IMG/VR virus record: IMGVR_UViG_3300025301_000082
Span: 1-28,758 of that record
Reading direction: 5' to 3' (one strand)
Source: a virus
Length of the DNA: 28,758 nt
Below, piece by piece: positions 20,252 to 26,618 of this stretch. Every line of letters starts with the position of its first letter. Within the stretch, counting starts at the first letter, position 1. A model generated the notes under the pieces. The model was not told the origin of the DNA. It saw only the letters and a list, made by a program, of their open reading frames with translations, and made no database searches. Position numbers and translations under genes: made by a program.

Positions 20252-20509
20252 CTACCTCATTTTACACTTTCGTACACCTTTACGGGCAATACCTGCTCCA
20301 CGAACTCTACCGCCTTTTTTATACCTTGGTTCACTACGAACTTCTGGGTAAGGTGTATTGTACTCTTTTGCCCCTTTTTCTGTTTGCATACTATAGAGTT
20401 TATAATCCATTTCTGACATACCTTCACGAAACTTCTCTTTGAGTTTCTTAATGTAGTCTCTACCTTTAGTAGCTAACTTTTCAATTTCATTAGGATCATC
20501 TTCTTCCAT
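20252..20509 (-). CDS. 85-aa protein with helical N-terminus and RGAGIARKGVR tail
   Basis: Residues 1-40 form an acidic then basic helix (MEEDDPNEIEKLATKGRDYI, KKLKEKFREGMSEMDYKLY). After a Pro/Tyr linker (NTPYPEVRSEPR), the C-terminus is YKKGGRVRGAGIARKGVRKC, then KMR. The 3' 50 bases are nearly identical to the 3' end of the upstream gene. It begins three bases after that gene's TAG, with no clear ribosome site, so coupling is likely. The function is unknown. Confidence 0.75.
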   Translation of the reverse strand: MEEDDPNEIEKLATKGRDYIKKLKEKFREGMSEMDYKLYSMQTEKGAKEYNTPYPEVRSEPRYKKGGRVRGAGIARKGVRKCKMR

Positions 20510-20581
20510 AAACTATACCATTTTTGCTGGACGTACACCTTTACGAGCAATACCTGCACCGCGAACTTTACCGCCTTTTTT
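20271..20581 (-). repeat. 50-bp direct repeat at the 3' ends of two neighbouring genes
   Basis: Bases 20271-20320 and 20532-20581 match at 46 of 50 positions by eye, 261 bp apart. Both encode the glycine/lysine/arginine tail (KKGG-VRGAGIARKGVR) of two otherwise different proteins. The three segments between are unrelated, so only the tail-coding segment is shared. Confidence 0.85.
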
Positions 20582-20956
20582 CATACCCATCTCAGCTCGT
20601 TCTCTAGCTGACAACATCATATTACCTTTTGGCATAGCTGTAGCTGGTACAGATCCTTCAGGTATACCCTCGTACTTAACACCGCTTTGTTTTAACTCTG
20701 CAGCTTCTCTAGCACTTAACTTTTGAGATGCCCTCGGTGCAGCTTTAGGGCGTACTGATTTTTTAGGAGCCATAGACCTGCTAGGAGGTGTCCCCCTACC
20801 TGTTTGTTCAAACGCTGGCCCTTTTTCTGGCTCATAAAAGGGAGCGAGCTGCATCCCTTTTTTTATTCTTCTTTTCTTTAGCGCTTTTTGTTCTGCGGTA
20901 GCGGGTGTAAGGTCTCTCAAGTTACCTAATTTTTTACTTCTTTTACCTGCGGGCAT
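20513..20956 (-). CDS. 147-aa very basic protein with RGAGIARKGVR tail
   Basis: Very high Lys/Arg content: MPAGKRSKKLGNLRDLTPAT and KALKKRRIKKGMQLAPFYEP at the start, a Pro/Lys-rich middle (GTPPSRSMAPKKSVRPKAAP) and two LSAREAAEL/LSARERAEM helices. The C-terminal tail is MKKGGKVRGAGIARKGVRPA, then KMV. The tail recurs on the next gene. There is no signal peptide or catalytic motif. Nucleic-acid or nucleoid-like binding inside the virion is a reasonable guess from composition. The family is unknown. Confidence 0.78.
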   Translation of the reverse strand: MPAGKRSKKLGNLRDLTPATAEQKALKKRRIKKGMQLAPFYEPEKGPAFEQTGRGTPPSRSMAPKKSVRPKAAPRASQKLSAREAAELKQSGVKYEGIPEGSVPATAMPKGNMMLSARERAEMGMKKGGKVRGAGIARKGVRPAKMV

Positions 20957-21271
20957 TTAACATCTCCATCGTTTGCGTGCCTGTCTTAGGCGACTGTTAG
21001 GATCTTTAGCGGCTTTAGGGAACTGTTTCATTTGTCCCGCAGAACGAGCGCAATAAGACTTTCGCCTAGATGCCCGCTTACCCGTTGGTTTCTTTTCTGT
21101 AACTGCTGTTTTTAATTTACTGCCAGGGTTGTTACGCCTGTATTTTGCAACACCTTTAGCGGTCATGCCCGCACCAGACTTGGTAGGACGTTTATCGCCG
21201 CTTTTTATAGACATGCCTTTCATGCCCGTGTCTTTGCGAACTTTTCGACCAGCTTTGTAATACTTACGCAT
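20957..21271 (-). CDS. 104-aa basic protein, DUF6321-like
   Basis: ATG 21271 overlaps the upstream TAA by eight bases (ATGCGTAA). The N-terminus is MRKYYKAGRKVRKDTGMKGM. The core GAGMTAKGVAKYRRNNPGSK, followed by LKTAVTEKKPTGKRASRRKS and YCARSAGQMKQFPKAAKDPN, fits the short phage family I know as DUF6321 (G.T.KG...Y...NPGS.L..A, KS.CAR..G, DPNSR......W.C). It ends RLRQARKRWRC. It is extremely basic. The function is unknown, although conserved Cys and Trp suggest a defined fold. Confidence 0.82.
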   Translation of the reverse strand: MRKYYKAGRKVRKDTGMKGMSIKSGDKRPTKSGAGMTAKGVAKYRRNNPGSKLKTAVTEKKPTGKRASRRKSYCARSAGQMKQFPKAAKDPNSRLRQARKRWRC

Positions 21272-21875
21272 AGAAGAACGTTATCATATCTGCGACGTCA
21301 ACTGTATATTTAACGCTCATACCGCTATCAAATAAAACACCTTCGGCAGGTATTGTTCTATCTACAGTCGTATTGGCTGTACCTATAGTTCTAGCCTTAA
21401 ACAAAGTAGTACCATCTTCAGGGGCTCCATTTACAAACTCTACAGTTCCTGCTGTACCACCTGAAACAATAGACATACCTTTAAGTCTTATTCTATTACT
21501 ACCTTGTATAGCTTGAGCACATAGTGTTCCTGAACCTACTGTTATATTAGCTGCATATTGCGCGGAACACTCTACGGCTGAAACCGTAAGAAATAATTTT
21601 GCTCCTGCAACTGCCTCGGCAGAACTTGTAGAAGTAATAACCTCGGTCATAGCATCTCCAAACACGTCTGTACCTGTAATCGTACACGTTTTTGCATTAT
21701 CGCCTGTCCCTGCAGTTGTTACAGTAACATTTCTAGCTGCTCCTCCTGCAAAGGTCGTATTAGCCATAGTTGCTGAAGTGTCGGGTCTTGCGGCAGTAAC
21801 TAGACGATCTGCATCTGCAGCGTTCTCATCACTTACTGTTAAGGCGGAAACATCAGAATTTGCTGAATGGCTCAT
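21264..21875 (-). CDS. Virion-type beta-rich protein, 203 aa
   Basis: A Ser/Thr/Ala/Gly-rich sequence without signal peptide: MSHSANSDVSALTVSDENAA, then TSATMANTTFAGGAARNVTV and a beta-strand series with VFGDAMTEVITSTSSAEAVA and GTLCAQAIQGSNRIRLKGMS, ending VKYTVDVADMITFFYA. The type is that of phage capsid decoration or tail-tube-like structural proteins. It is preceded by AAAGGAG and by a GAAA-capped hairpin. It shares MANTTF with the N-terminus of the upstream gene product, probably by chance. The function is inferred from context only. Confidence 0.7.
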   Translation of the reverse strand: MSHSANSDVSALTVSDENAADADRLVTAARPDTSATMANTTFAGGAARNVTVTTAGTGDNAKTCTITGTDVFGDAMTEVITSTSSAEAVAGAKLFLTVSAVECSAQYAANITVGSGTLCAQAIQGSNRIRLKGMSIVSGGTAGTVEFVNGAPEDGTTLFKARTIGTANTTVDRTIPAEGVLFDSGMSVKYTVDVADMITFFYA

Positions 21876-21895
21876 TTAAATCTCCTTTATGAGGC

Positions 21896-21915
21896 GGTAG
21901 GGGTTTCCCCCTACC
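21896..21915 (-). other. GAAA-tetraloop hairpin between two structural genes
   Basis: On the minus strand the bases form an 8-bp perfect stem, GGTAGGGG paired with CCCCTACC, closed by a GAAA loop, a GNRA-type tetraloop. It lies 8 bases after the TAA of the upstream gene and about 10 bases before the AAAGGAG of the next. No T-tract follows, so it does not look like a terminator. It may mark mRNA processing, protect a 3' end or regulate translation of the next gene. Confidence 0.75.
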
Positions 21916-21923
21916 TAATTTAA

Positions 21924-22829
21924 TTATTGTATGTTCATCCAAACAAGAGAGTATTCTGTGTTAGCGCTCACTGCCATCACTTCCCCAATCTCGGTAAGAA
22001 CATTATCAGTAGCAGGAGCAACGCCTCCAGCAGTGCCGCCTGAACGAACTGCGATGTTACCAACAACGACTGTGCCAACAGTTAACAAAGCTTGTGGGCC
22101 TGATACTGTAAACCAACCATAGTAGTCTGCGGTCATATCAATAACTGTTGCACCCATAACGCAGCCTGTCTCTGTAGCAGGAGCTACGATCAAACCTGTG
22201 TACGGATCGTGAATTATTGAAAGTTGCGAACTTGTAGTCAGTGCAGTTGCTAAAGCATCATATGTAGTAATGACAACACTAGGATCTGCTGAGTGATCGT
22301 GAGCTGGATTAGATTTAACCCGCATTGTTTGGCCTTCACCATTCACGTCATTTACCCAGAGATAACCATTTGCATACTCGTTAAGAGTCATGTCGTTACC
22401 ACCTGTTTCAACTGAGATATCAGTCTCACCTGCAGATACAGCCGCAGTTGCGGTCATGTTCGCGTGGTTGGAGTCTATTGCTGCGTGTTGAACAAGTTTA
22501 CCTGCAGTAACCGCTGTACCGCCACATTGACCATATCGGTAGATGTTATTACCGTAAAATAGTTTTGTACCTGTTTGGAACAGCGCTGTAGAACTTTCTG
22601 CATAAGGGTTTACTGTACCCCCTATTGAACCACCTTTACCTACAACAAGGTCGGCTGGGCCGTAGCCTGCTGCTGCAGTGTATTTAAAATGTGCGCCTGC
22701 TGTTCCGTAGACAGCGCCGCTAGAATTAACAGTAAAATTATCTGTAAAAGTACCTAAAGTAGAACTTTTTGTTACTTGCTTGAAACCGTTTTCAGAACGG
22801 ACGGAACCGTTAAATGTTGTATTAGCCAT
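21924..22829 (-). CDS. Structural protein, possible capsid decoration or head fibre, 301 aa
   Basis: The start MANTTFNGSVRSENGFKQVT is a pattern I recall for phage structural proteins of the decoration or second-capsid type. The body is beta-rich (TSKSSTLG-like segments, GSIGGTVNPYAESSTALFQT), with a mid-domain (VSAGETDISVETGGNDMT, GYLWVNDVNGEGQTMRVKS) and an end (TEIGEVMAVSANTEYSLVWM). It has a good AGGAG site and is the first gene after the capsid terminator. It could be a highly expressed minor capsid or decoration protein. A second major capsid protein is less likely, since 22952-23860 fits better. Confidence 0.72.
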   Translation of the reverse strand: MANTTFNGSVRSENGFKQVTKSSTLGTFTDNFTVNSSGAVYGTAGAHFKYTAAAGYGPADLVVGKGGSIGGTVNPYAESSTALFQTGTKLFYGNNIYRYGQCGGTAVTAGKLVQHAAIDSNHANMTATAAVSAGETDISVETGGNDMTLNEYANGYLWVNDVNGEGQTMRVKSNPAHDHSADPSVVITTYDALATALTTSSQLSIIHDPYTGLIVAPATETGCVMGATVIDMTADYYGWFTVSGPQALLTVGTVVVGNIAVRSGGTAGGVAPATDNVLTEIGEVMAVSANTEYSLVWMNIQ

Positions 22830-22891
22830 GTAAAATCTCCTTGTCTTGGCTAGTGTCAGTCGCCCGATGCAACTGTCAAGGTAATTTTTGT

Positions 22892-22911
22892 ATTATACAC
22901 GAACCCGTGTA
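22892..22911 (-). promoter_or_regulatory. Candidate -10 box with dyad between capsid gene and downstream operon
   Basis: A perfect TATAAT (22897 to 22892 on the minus strand) lies about 65 bases before the next ATG and just after the terminator. It is overlapped by a 6-bp perfect inverted repeat (TACACG, loop GGTT, CGTGTA; 22896-22911). No good -35 box is placed upstream at the right distance; the region there is the terminator T-tract. Middle-weak promoter candidate, or an operator-like site. Confidence 0.4.
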
Positions 22912-22939
22912 AAAAGAAAGGGGCGATTTGCACCGCCCC
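22911..22939 (-). terminator. Rho-independent terminator after the capsid gene
   Basis: On the minus strand GGGGCG at 22939-22934 pairs with CGCCCC at 22925-22920 across an eight-base loop. The stem is followed by TTTCTTTTT (22919-22911). It starts 12 bases after the capsid TAA. It is the only clear terminator in the window and would end or attenuate transcription after the head genes. Confidence 0.85.
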
Positions 22940-22951
22940 CTCTAAAAAGTT

Positions 22952-23860
22952 TTATGCTCCAGGTGAGCCAAAGATCCCTAGTGGATCTGATACACCAAAG
23001 CTGTATCGCTCACGGGCTTTATAACGACTGTTACCTGTGTCAAAGTCAGCATCCATAGATGTCGCCATTGGACTACGGTTAAAGTGTTTAAGACCGTTTG
23101 GAACGTCGGTTAACAAGAACCATGCATCTGTATCTGTTAGATAGTGGTTTATTGTATAACCTTCAGGAACAGCACCGTTGTTGCGGATCGCGTTTAGATC
23201 GTTATCTGCTGTGCCTACGCGACCTTCTGTTTCCAACAATCTAGTTGCAACGAATTGCAAGTTCGGTGGAATCACAAGTTTGCGAGGTTTTGCAGCGATT
23301 AACAAGCCGCGCTCGTCTGTCCAACCTGCCACTTGAATGATAGCTGCTTCTAGTGAAGTCTCATTCAAATCTGCCGCAGTTGCTGGCTCATTCGAGTTAG
23401 TGCCGCCACTTACTAGTGGGTGTGCAGTAGAACAAAGCTCCACTCCATCTCCATAAGTAGTGCCAGAGTCAAAGGCATTATTTAAAATTGTAGCTGCCTT
23501 AACTTGTTTTGTGTATGCCATAGCACGAGCAAGCGCTTTAGTATAACGAGCTGATAAAGAATCATACAAGTTATCCTCGATAGCCTCTTCAGTAATTGAA
23601 AAGCCCATTGCGATTGTCTCATGGTTATAGCGAGCCGTGAAAGCCTCTTGAGCATTGTCGTATTCGATGGCAGAGCCCTCGTCTTTGACTGGTGCTGCAG
23701 AAAAGCCTGATAGCTTAGTTTCTTCCTCAAAAGAACGATCAGAGGTCTCTGATTCAAAGATCTCTGCGTGCTCCTCACCGTACTTTGCATATTCCAAACC
23801 GAATAATGCGTTCAAGCCAGGAAGCAGTTCTTTAAGGAGCTGTGCGCGTGAAATAGCCAT
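22952..23860 (-). CDS. Major capsid protein, HK97-like fold
   Basis: A 302-aa capsid subunit. The N-terminus MAISRAQLLKELLPGLNALF is followed by an E-loop-like acidic region (ETSDRSFEEETKLSGFSAAP, about 37-56) and then EYDNAQEAFTARYNHETIAM with GFSITEEAIEDNLYDSLSAR. Next come YTKALARAMAYTKQVKAATI, the CSTAHPLVSGGTNSNEPATA motif and IAAKPRKLVIPPNLQFVATR. The end is GNSRYKARERYSFGVSDPLG. These blocks fit the capsid family of marine podovirus-like phages (Mu gpT-like HK97 fold, from memory). Scaffold and portal genes lie upstream, a strong AAAGGAG precedes the start, and a terminator follows. No head protease gene is seen in the window. Confidence 0.88.
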   Translation of the reverse strand: MAISRAQLLKELLPGLNALFGLEYAKYGEEHAEIFESETSDRSFEEETKLSGFSAAPVKDEGSAIEYDNAQEAFTARYNHETIAMGFSITEEAIEDNLYDSLSARYTKALARAMAYTKQVKAATILNNAFDSGTTYGDGVELCSTAHPLVSGGTNSNEPATAADLNETSLEAAIIQVAGWTDERGLLIAAKPRKLVIPPNLQFVATRLLETEGRVGTADNDLNAIRNNGAVPEGYTINHYLTDTDAWFLLTDVPNGLKHFNRSPMATSMDADFDTGNSRYKARERYSFGVSDPLGIFGSPGA

Positions 23861-23873
23861 TAGTTATTCTCCT

Positions 23874-24509
23874 TTATAGGCCAACTGGGTTACGATAAGC
23901 ATGTCCACCAATGAACACGTTGCTACCATTATCAGTATGGGTGCTGAAGATAACAAGCAATTCTTGGAAGGTATCGCTTCCAGTTGCCGTGCTATCAACT
24001 ACATCAATAATATGAAGTGGTAGTGTTGAGGTGGTATTAATGCTGCTACTAGCAGCTAACTTCGAACGCCCATTAATAGTAGTTAATGTATTACTAATGA
24101 TTGAAGTTTTATTACCAATAACAGTTCTTCCCAACGTCGCCATTGTTGTTCCTGAAGAACAAATAGCTACTTTCATTATCAAGTCAGGATCATCAGCAAC
24201 GTATGCATGAATATCACTAGCAACAGTGCTAGCAGGATACGAATTGCTGAATGTTAACTGACTCGTATTTGGGTCAGTGTACTGACATCCCATGAAGACA
24301 CCTAATGTGCCAGTAGCTGGGAAAGCTGTTGTACTCCCGTCACGCTCAATAGTTCCGTCGTTTACACGTTTTACCAGATCGCCTTTTCCAATAGCTGTAC
24401 CGTAGTTACTAGCTATTTTCATTTGTCGAGTAGCACCTGTGTAAGGACGACCACCAATCAGGCCAACGGGAACAAGCCCATAAGGGGCGTCTATAGTTGG
24501 ATAAGCCAT
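23874..24509 (-). CDS. Conserved protein before the capsid gene, 211 aa
   Basis: I prefer ATG 24509, seven bases after AGGAGA. An in-frame TTG at 24515 sits too close to that site. The product MAYPTIDAPYGLVPVGLIGG, RPYTGATRQMKIASNYGTAI, then GKGDLVKRVNDGTIERDGST, and a beta-rich middle (VFMGCQYTDPNTSQLTFSNS) end with NGSNVFIGGHAYRNPVGL. Such PYGLVPV-type proteins beside capsid genes are thought to be capsid decoration or head-stabilising proteins. The exact role is unknown. It begins a short gap after the 149-aa gene. Confidence 0.75.
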   Translation of the reverse strand: MAYPTIDAPYGLVPVGLIGGRPYTGATRQMKIASNYGTAIGKGDLVKRVNDGTIERDGSTTAFPATGTLGVFMGCQYTDPNTSQLTFSNSYPASTVASDIHAYVADDPDLIMKVAICSSGTTMATLGRTVIGNKTSIISNTLTTINGRSKLAASSSINTTSTLPLHIIDVVDSTATGSDTFQELLVIFSTHTDNGSNVFIGGHAYRNPVGL

Positions 24510-24532
24510 ATCCAATTCTCCTTTGATCTAAA

Positions 24533-24982
24533 TTAATTGCCTTTACCAAAAGTGACCTTAGATTTCCTGTCGTGAAACAAGGGCATTCTAGGGTCGTTTT
24601 CTCGCATGAGGTTGTTGTCTACTGATTGTATTTGGTTATCCGTTTGCTGCTTATAATAATCACTGCGCTCGTTTACCAATTCAATCGGAGCTTTACATAA
24701 CATCAAACCACCAATCACAACGTTATCTGCAAATCTTTCATTTTCTACAGTTACCATTGTAATCTCAGGATGATCTGAAGCTTTTGCAGGCTCCCAACCT
24801 TCACGTAATTTTGAAGAAACGTTTGTGGCGTCTGATTGCCCTTGAGTACTTGTTCTGATCCAACGAAACGCGTACCCAGGTTGTGGTGTCGGTGAAGGTA
24901 ATACTTCAGGACGTGTCCAAGCCTTTTTACGTGTTGATGTTTCACGAGTAGTTAATTCACGGTCTATGCGATTTTCAGCCAT
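24533..24982 (-). CDS. Conserved head-region protein, 149 aa
   Basis: The ATG overlaps the scaffold candidate's stop by eight bases. A basic N-terminus (MAENRIDRELTTRETSTRKK, AWTRPEVLPSPTPQPGYAF) leads to RWIRTSTQGQSDATNVSSKL with REGWEPAKASDHPEITMVTV. Then come VIGGLMLCKAPIELVNERSD and an end with PRMPLFHDRKSKVTFGKGN. The motif P-GY-FRWIR......N......EGW could be a small RNA/DNA-binding or assembly domain. I recognise it as conserved between scaffold and capsid genes in marine phages, without function. Confidence 0.75.
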   Translation of the reverse strand: MAENRIDRELTTRETSTRKKAWTRPEVLPSPTPQPGYAFRWIRTSTQGQSDATNVSSKLREGWEPAKASDHPEITMVTVENERFADNVVIGGLMLCKAPIELVNERSDYYKQQTDNQIQSVDNNLMRENDPRMPLFHDRKSKVTFGKGN

Positions 24983-26030
24983 TGTCTTTCCTCATTTCTA
25001 TTGCAACCTGTTTGGCGTATTGTTCTGGAGTTAATCCAAGTCTCTTAGCTACAGACACTTGTGTTTGCGTTAATGTCACTTTTCGGGGTGACGTGCTCCG
25101 CGTAGCGGGTGCAACCACGTTGGCCTTGCGTTTGGGCTTTTCAACCTCCATTTGGGCAACATCCTCAAACTGCTCTGGGAATAGTTGCTGCATACGAGTA
25201 TTTATTGCCTCGTAGTATTCATCGCTTTGAAGGTCTACACCTTGTTTAGCGAGTTTATTATGTAACCCTAGCGCGAGACTCGTCATCTCATCATCGGTGC
25301 CGAACCACGGATTGGCTTTCGCCCATGTCATCGCTCGTTCGTCAGCAACCTGTGGCGCTGGAGTAGATTTAGTATCTGCTGTCTTGTTTACAGGAGTTTC
25401 TTCTTCCTGTAAAGTCGGTAACTTAAAATTATTTAACTTATCAGTTTTAATCTTAGCAGCCGTTAAACTTTCTTGTGCAGCTACGACAGCTTCTGCGTCC
25501 CCAGCCTCATACGCAACCTTGTATGCGTTCTTAGCTGTTTCTAGCTCAGACTTTGCTCCCTTCTTAGCTTGCTCTAGTAGAGCTGTCTGATTCTTGTTAA
25601 CGCTACCTTTTAACTTTTTATTCTCATCAACAAGAGATTGAGCTAACGCCTCAAGTTCCTGCTTCTCCCTAAAAGCCGCTTCTTTAGCACGCCGTTCATC
25701 GTGGTAACCCTTACTAAAGTGTTGGATACGTTTACGCACTTTTTCAGAATAATCTTCAAGCTCTTCCTCAGTTACATCTTCTGGAGGTTCTGACGTTTTA
25801 CGATTTCTATCTGCTTTAGGCGTATCGTCTACGACTTCAATTTCTAATTCTTTCTCAGCTTCAGGCTCAGGTTTAACTTCAGGTTCGGGTTCAGGCTCAG
25901 CTTTTGCCTCTTCTTTCTTATCCTTACCTTTATCCAGATCAATCTCTATTGCCGATGAACTTTCAATTTCGGGTTTCTTAATATCTTCCTGCTCATCAGG
26001 AAAACTATACTCAACTTTTTCAAATGCCAT
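24975..26030 (-). CDS. Capsid scaffold candidate, 351 aa
   Basis: Position (between portal and capsid), length and composition are those of a podovirus scaffolding protein. A highly acidic Glu/Pro/Lys-rich N-terminus (for example EAKAEPEPEPEVKPEPEAEK, about 39-58) is followed by a charged helix (YSEKVRKRIQHFSKGYHDER, about 95-114). A long coiled coil with LEALAQSLVDENKKLKGSVN and AKSELETAKNAYKVAYEAGD leads to a C-terminal domain with QLFPEQFEDVAQME and a basic end (RKVTLTQTQVSVAKRLGLTP). Scaffolds are needed for procapsid assembly and leave the mature head. No protease motif is seen. This is inference, with good context. Confidence 0.8.
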   Translation of the reverse strand: MAFEKVEYSFPDEQEDIKKPEIESSSAIEIDLDKGKDKKEEAKAEPEPEPEVKPEPEAEKELEIEVVDDTPKADRNRKTSEPPEDVTEEELEDYSEKVRKRIQHFSKGYHDERRAKEAAFREKQELEALAQSLVDENKKLKGSVNKNQTALLEQAKKGAKSELETAKNAYKVAYEAGDAEAVVAAQESLTAAKIKTDKLNNFKLPTLQEEETPVNKTADTKSTPAPQVADERAMTWAKANPWFGTDDEMTSLALGLHNKLAKQGVDLQSDEYYEAINTRMQQLFPEQFEDVAQMEVEKPKRKANVVAPATRSTSPRKVTLTQTQVSVAKRLGLTPEQYAKQVAIEMRKDNG

Positions 26031-26041
26031 TTCTTATTTCC

Positions 26042-26428
26042 TTATGCTCGTGATACACCACGGGGGTCGCTGACTACGGCTTCTATTGAATCATCGTTCA
26101 TCAAACGATACTCAACTCCACCAACTTTAAATCTCGTGCCTGTGTTTGCACGAAACATTACGTAATCGCCTACTTTACACCAAGGGGTGTCACCAAAACG
26201 TTCCACATCAGAATAAGCCTGATCTCCCATATCTAAAACAAGTCCAATAATAGACATGATATGTTCTTGATGTATTATAGTGGTGGTTTTTAATACCTTG
26301 GTATCTGCGAAAGTTTCTTCTATTTCAGGCATTGCAATAAGTATGCGATACCCTACAGGACGGGGTAGTTGTGCTTCTAGTTCCTGCTCGTCTACCTCAT
26401 TTATATCCAGTTCTGCTACTTTATTCAT
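26042..26428 (-). CDS. GroES-like co-chaperonin, 128 aa
   Basis: I choose ATG 26428 (GGAAG six bases upstream, eight-base overlap with the preceding gene). The ATG at 26434 lies too close to that site. The protein has a short acidic N-terminus and then LPRPVGYRILIAMPEIEETF (about 22-41), which matches the first GroES strand (RP...R.L). ADTKVLKTTTI and a long mobile-loop-like insertion follow, and finally CKVGDYVMFRANTGTRFKVG, GVEYRLMNDDSIEAVV, which matches the GroES GD.V.F......K..G..Y....E.DI.A.V pattern. Phage co-chaperonins (T4 gp31-like) help host GroEL fold capsid protein. Placement beside head genes supports this. Confidence 0.82.
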   Translation of the reverse strand: MNKVAELDINEVDEQELEAQLPRPVGYRILIAMPEIEETFADTKVLKTTTIIHQEHIMSIIGLVLDMGDQAYSDVERFGDTPWCKVGDYVMFRANTGTRFKVGGVEYRLMNDDSIEAVVSDPRGVSRA

Positions 26429-26618
26429 TATCATCTTCCATATAGTTGCGCGAGAGGTCTTGTATATGTGCTATGCTGGACTCCAGACCCCGTATAAGGC
26501 CAGCAACTTCCTTGTATTGAGCGAAGTCTTTTGCGCCCCCACTCCCAAGAAATTCTAGTGCAGAGGCTTTATCAACCTCGATGTTATCTTTAAGCACGTC
26601 AAAGACGGTTTTTGCCAT
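26421..26618 (-). CDS. Small conserved protein after the portal, 65 aa
   Basis: The ATG overlaps the portal TAA (TAATG) and is preceded by GGGAG. The product MAKTVFDVLKDNIEVDKASA, LEFLGSGGAKDFAQYKEVAG, then LIRGLESSIAHIQDLSRNYM and an acidic end looks like two helices. Short proteins with the pattern AL..L..G...D...Y....G...G are common directly behind portal genes in phages and may help head assembly. The function is not known. Confidence 0.75.
   Translation of the reverse strand: MAKTVFDVLKDNIEVDKASALEFLGSGGAKDFAQYKEVAGLIRGLESSIAHIQDLSRNYMEDDNE

Noticed and set aside
22874-22879. TTGACA as a -35 box for a minus-strand promoter
   Set aside because: It lies downstream of the TATAAT in the transcription direction, and no matching -10 is found 16-18 bases after it.
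23482-23790. Same-strand 102-codon frame inside the capsid gene, and similar frames at 2761-3159, 3322-3531 and 24751-24945
   Set aside because: They lie fully within strong genes in another frame, with no ribosome site and unlikely amino-acid composition.
24510-24515. TTG start two codons upstream in the gene before the capsid gene
   Set aside because: It sits only two bases from AGGAGA. ATG 24509 has ideal spacing.
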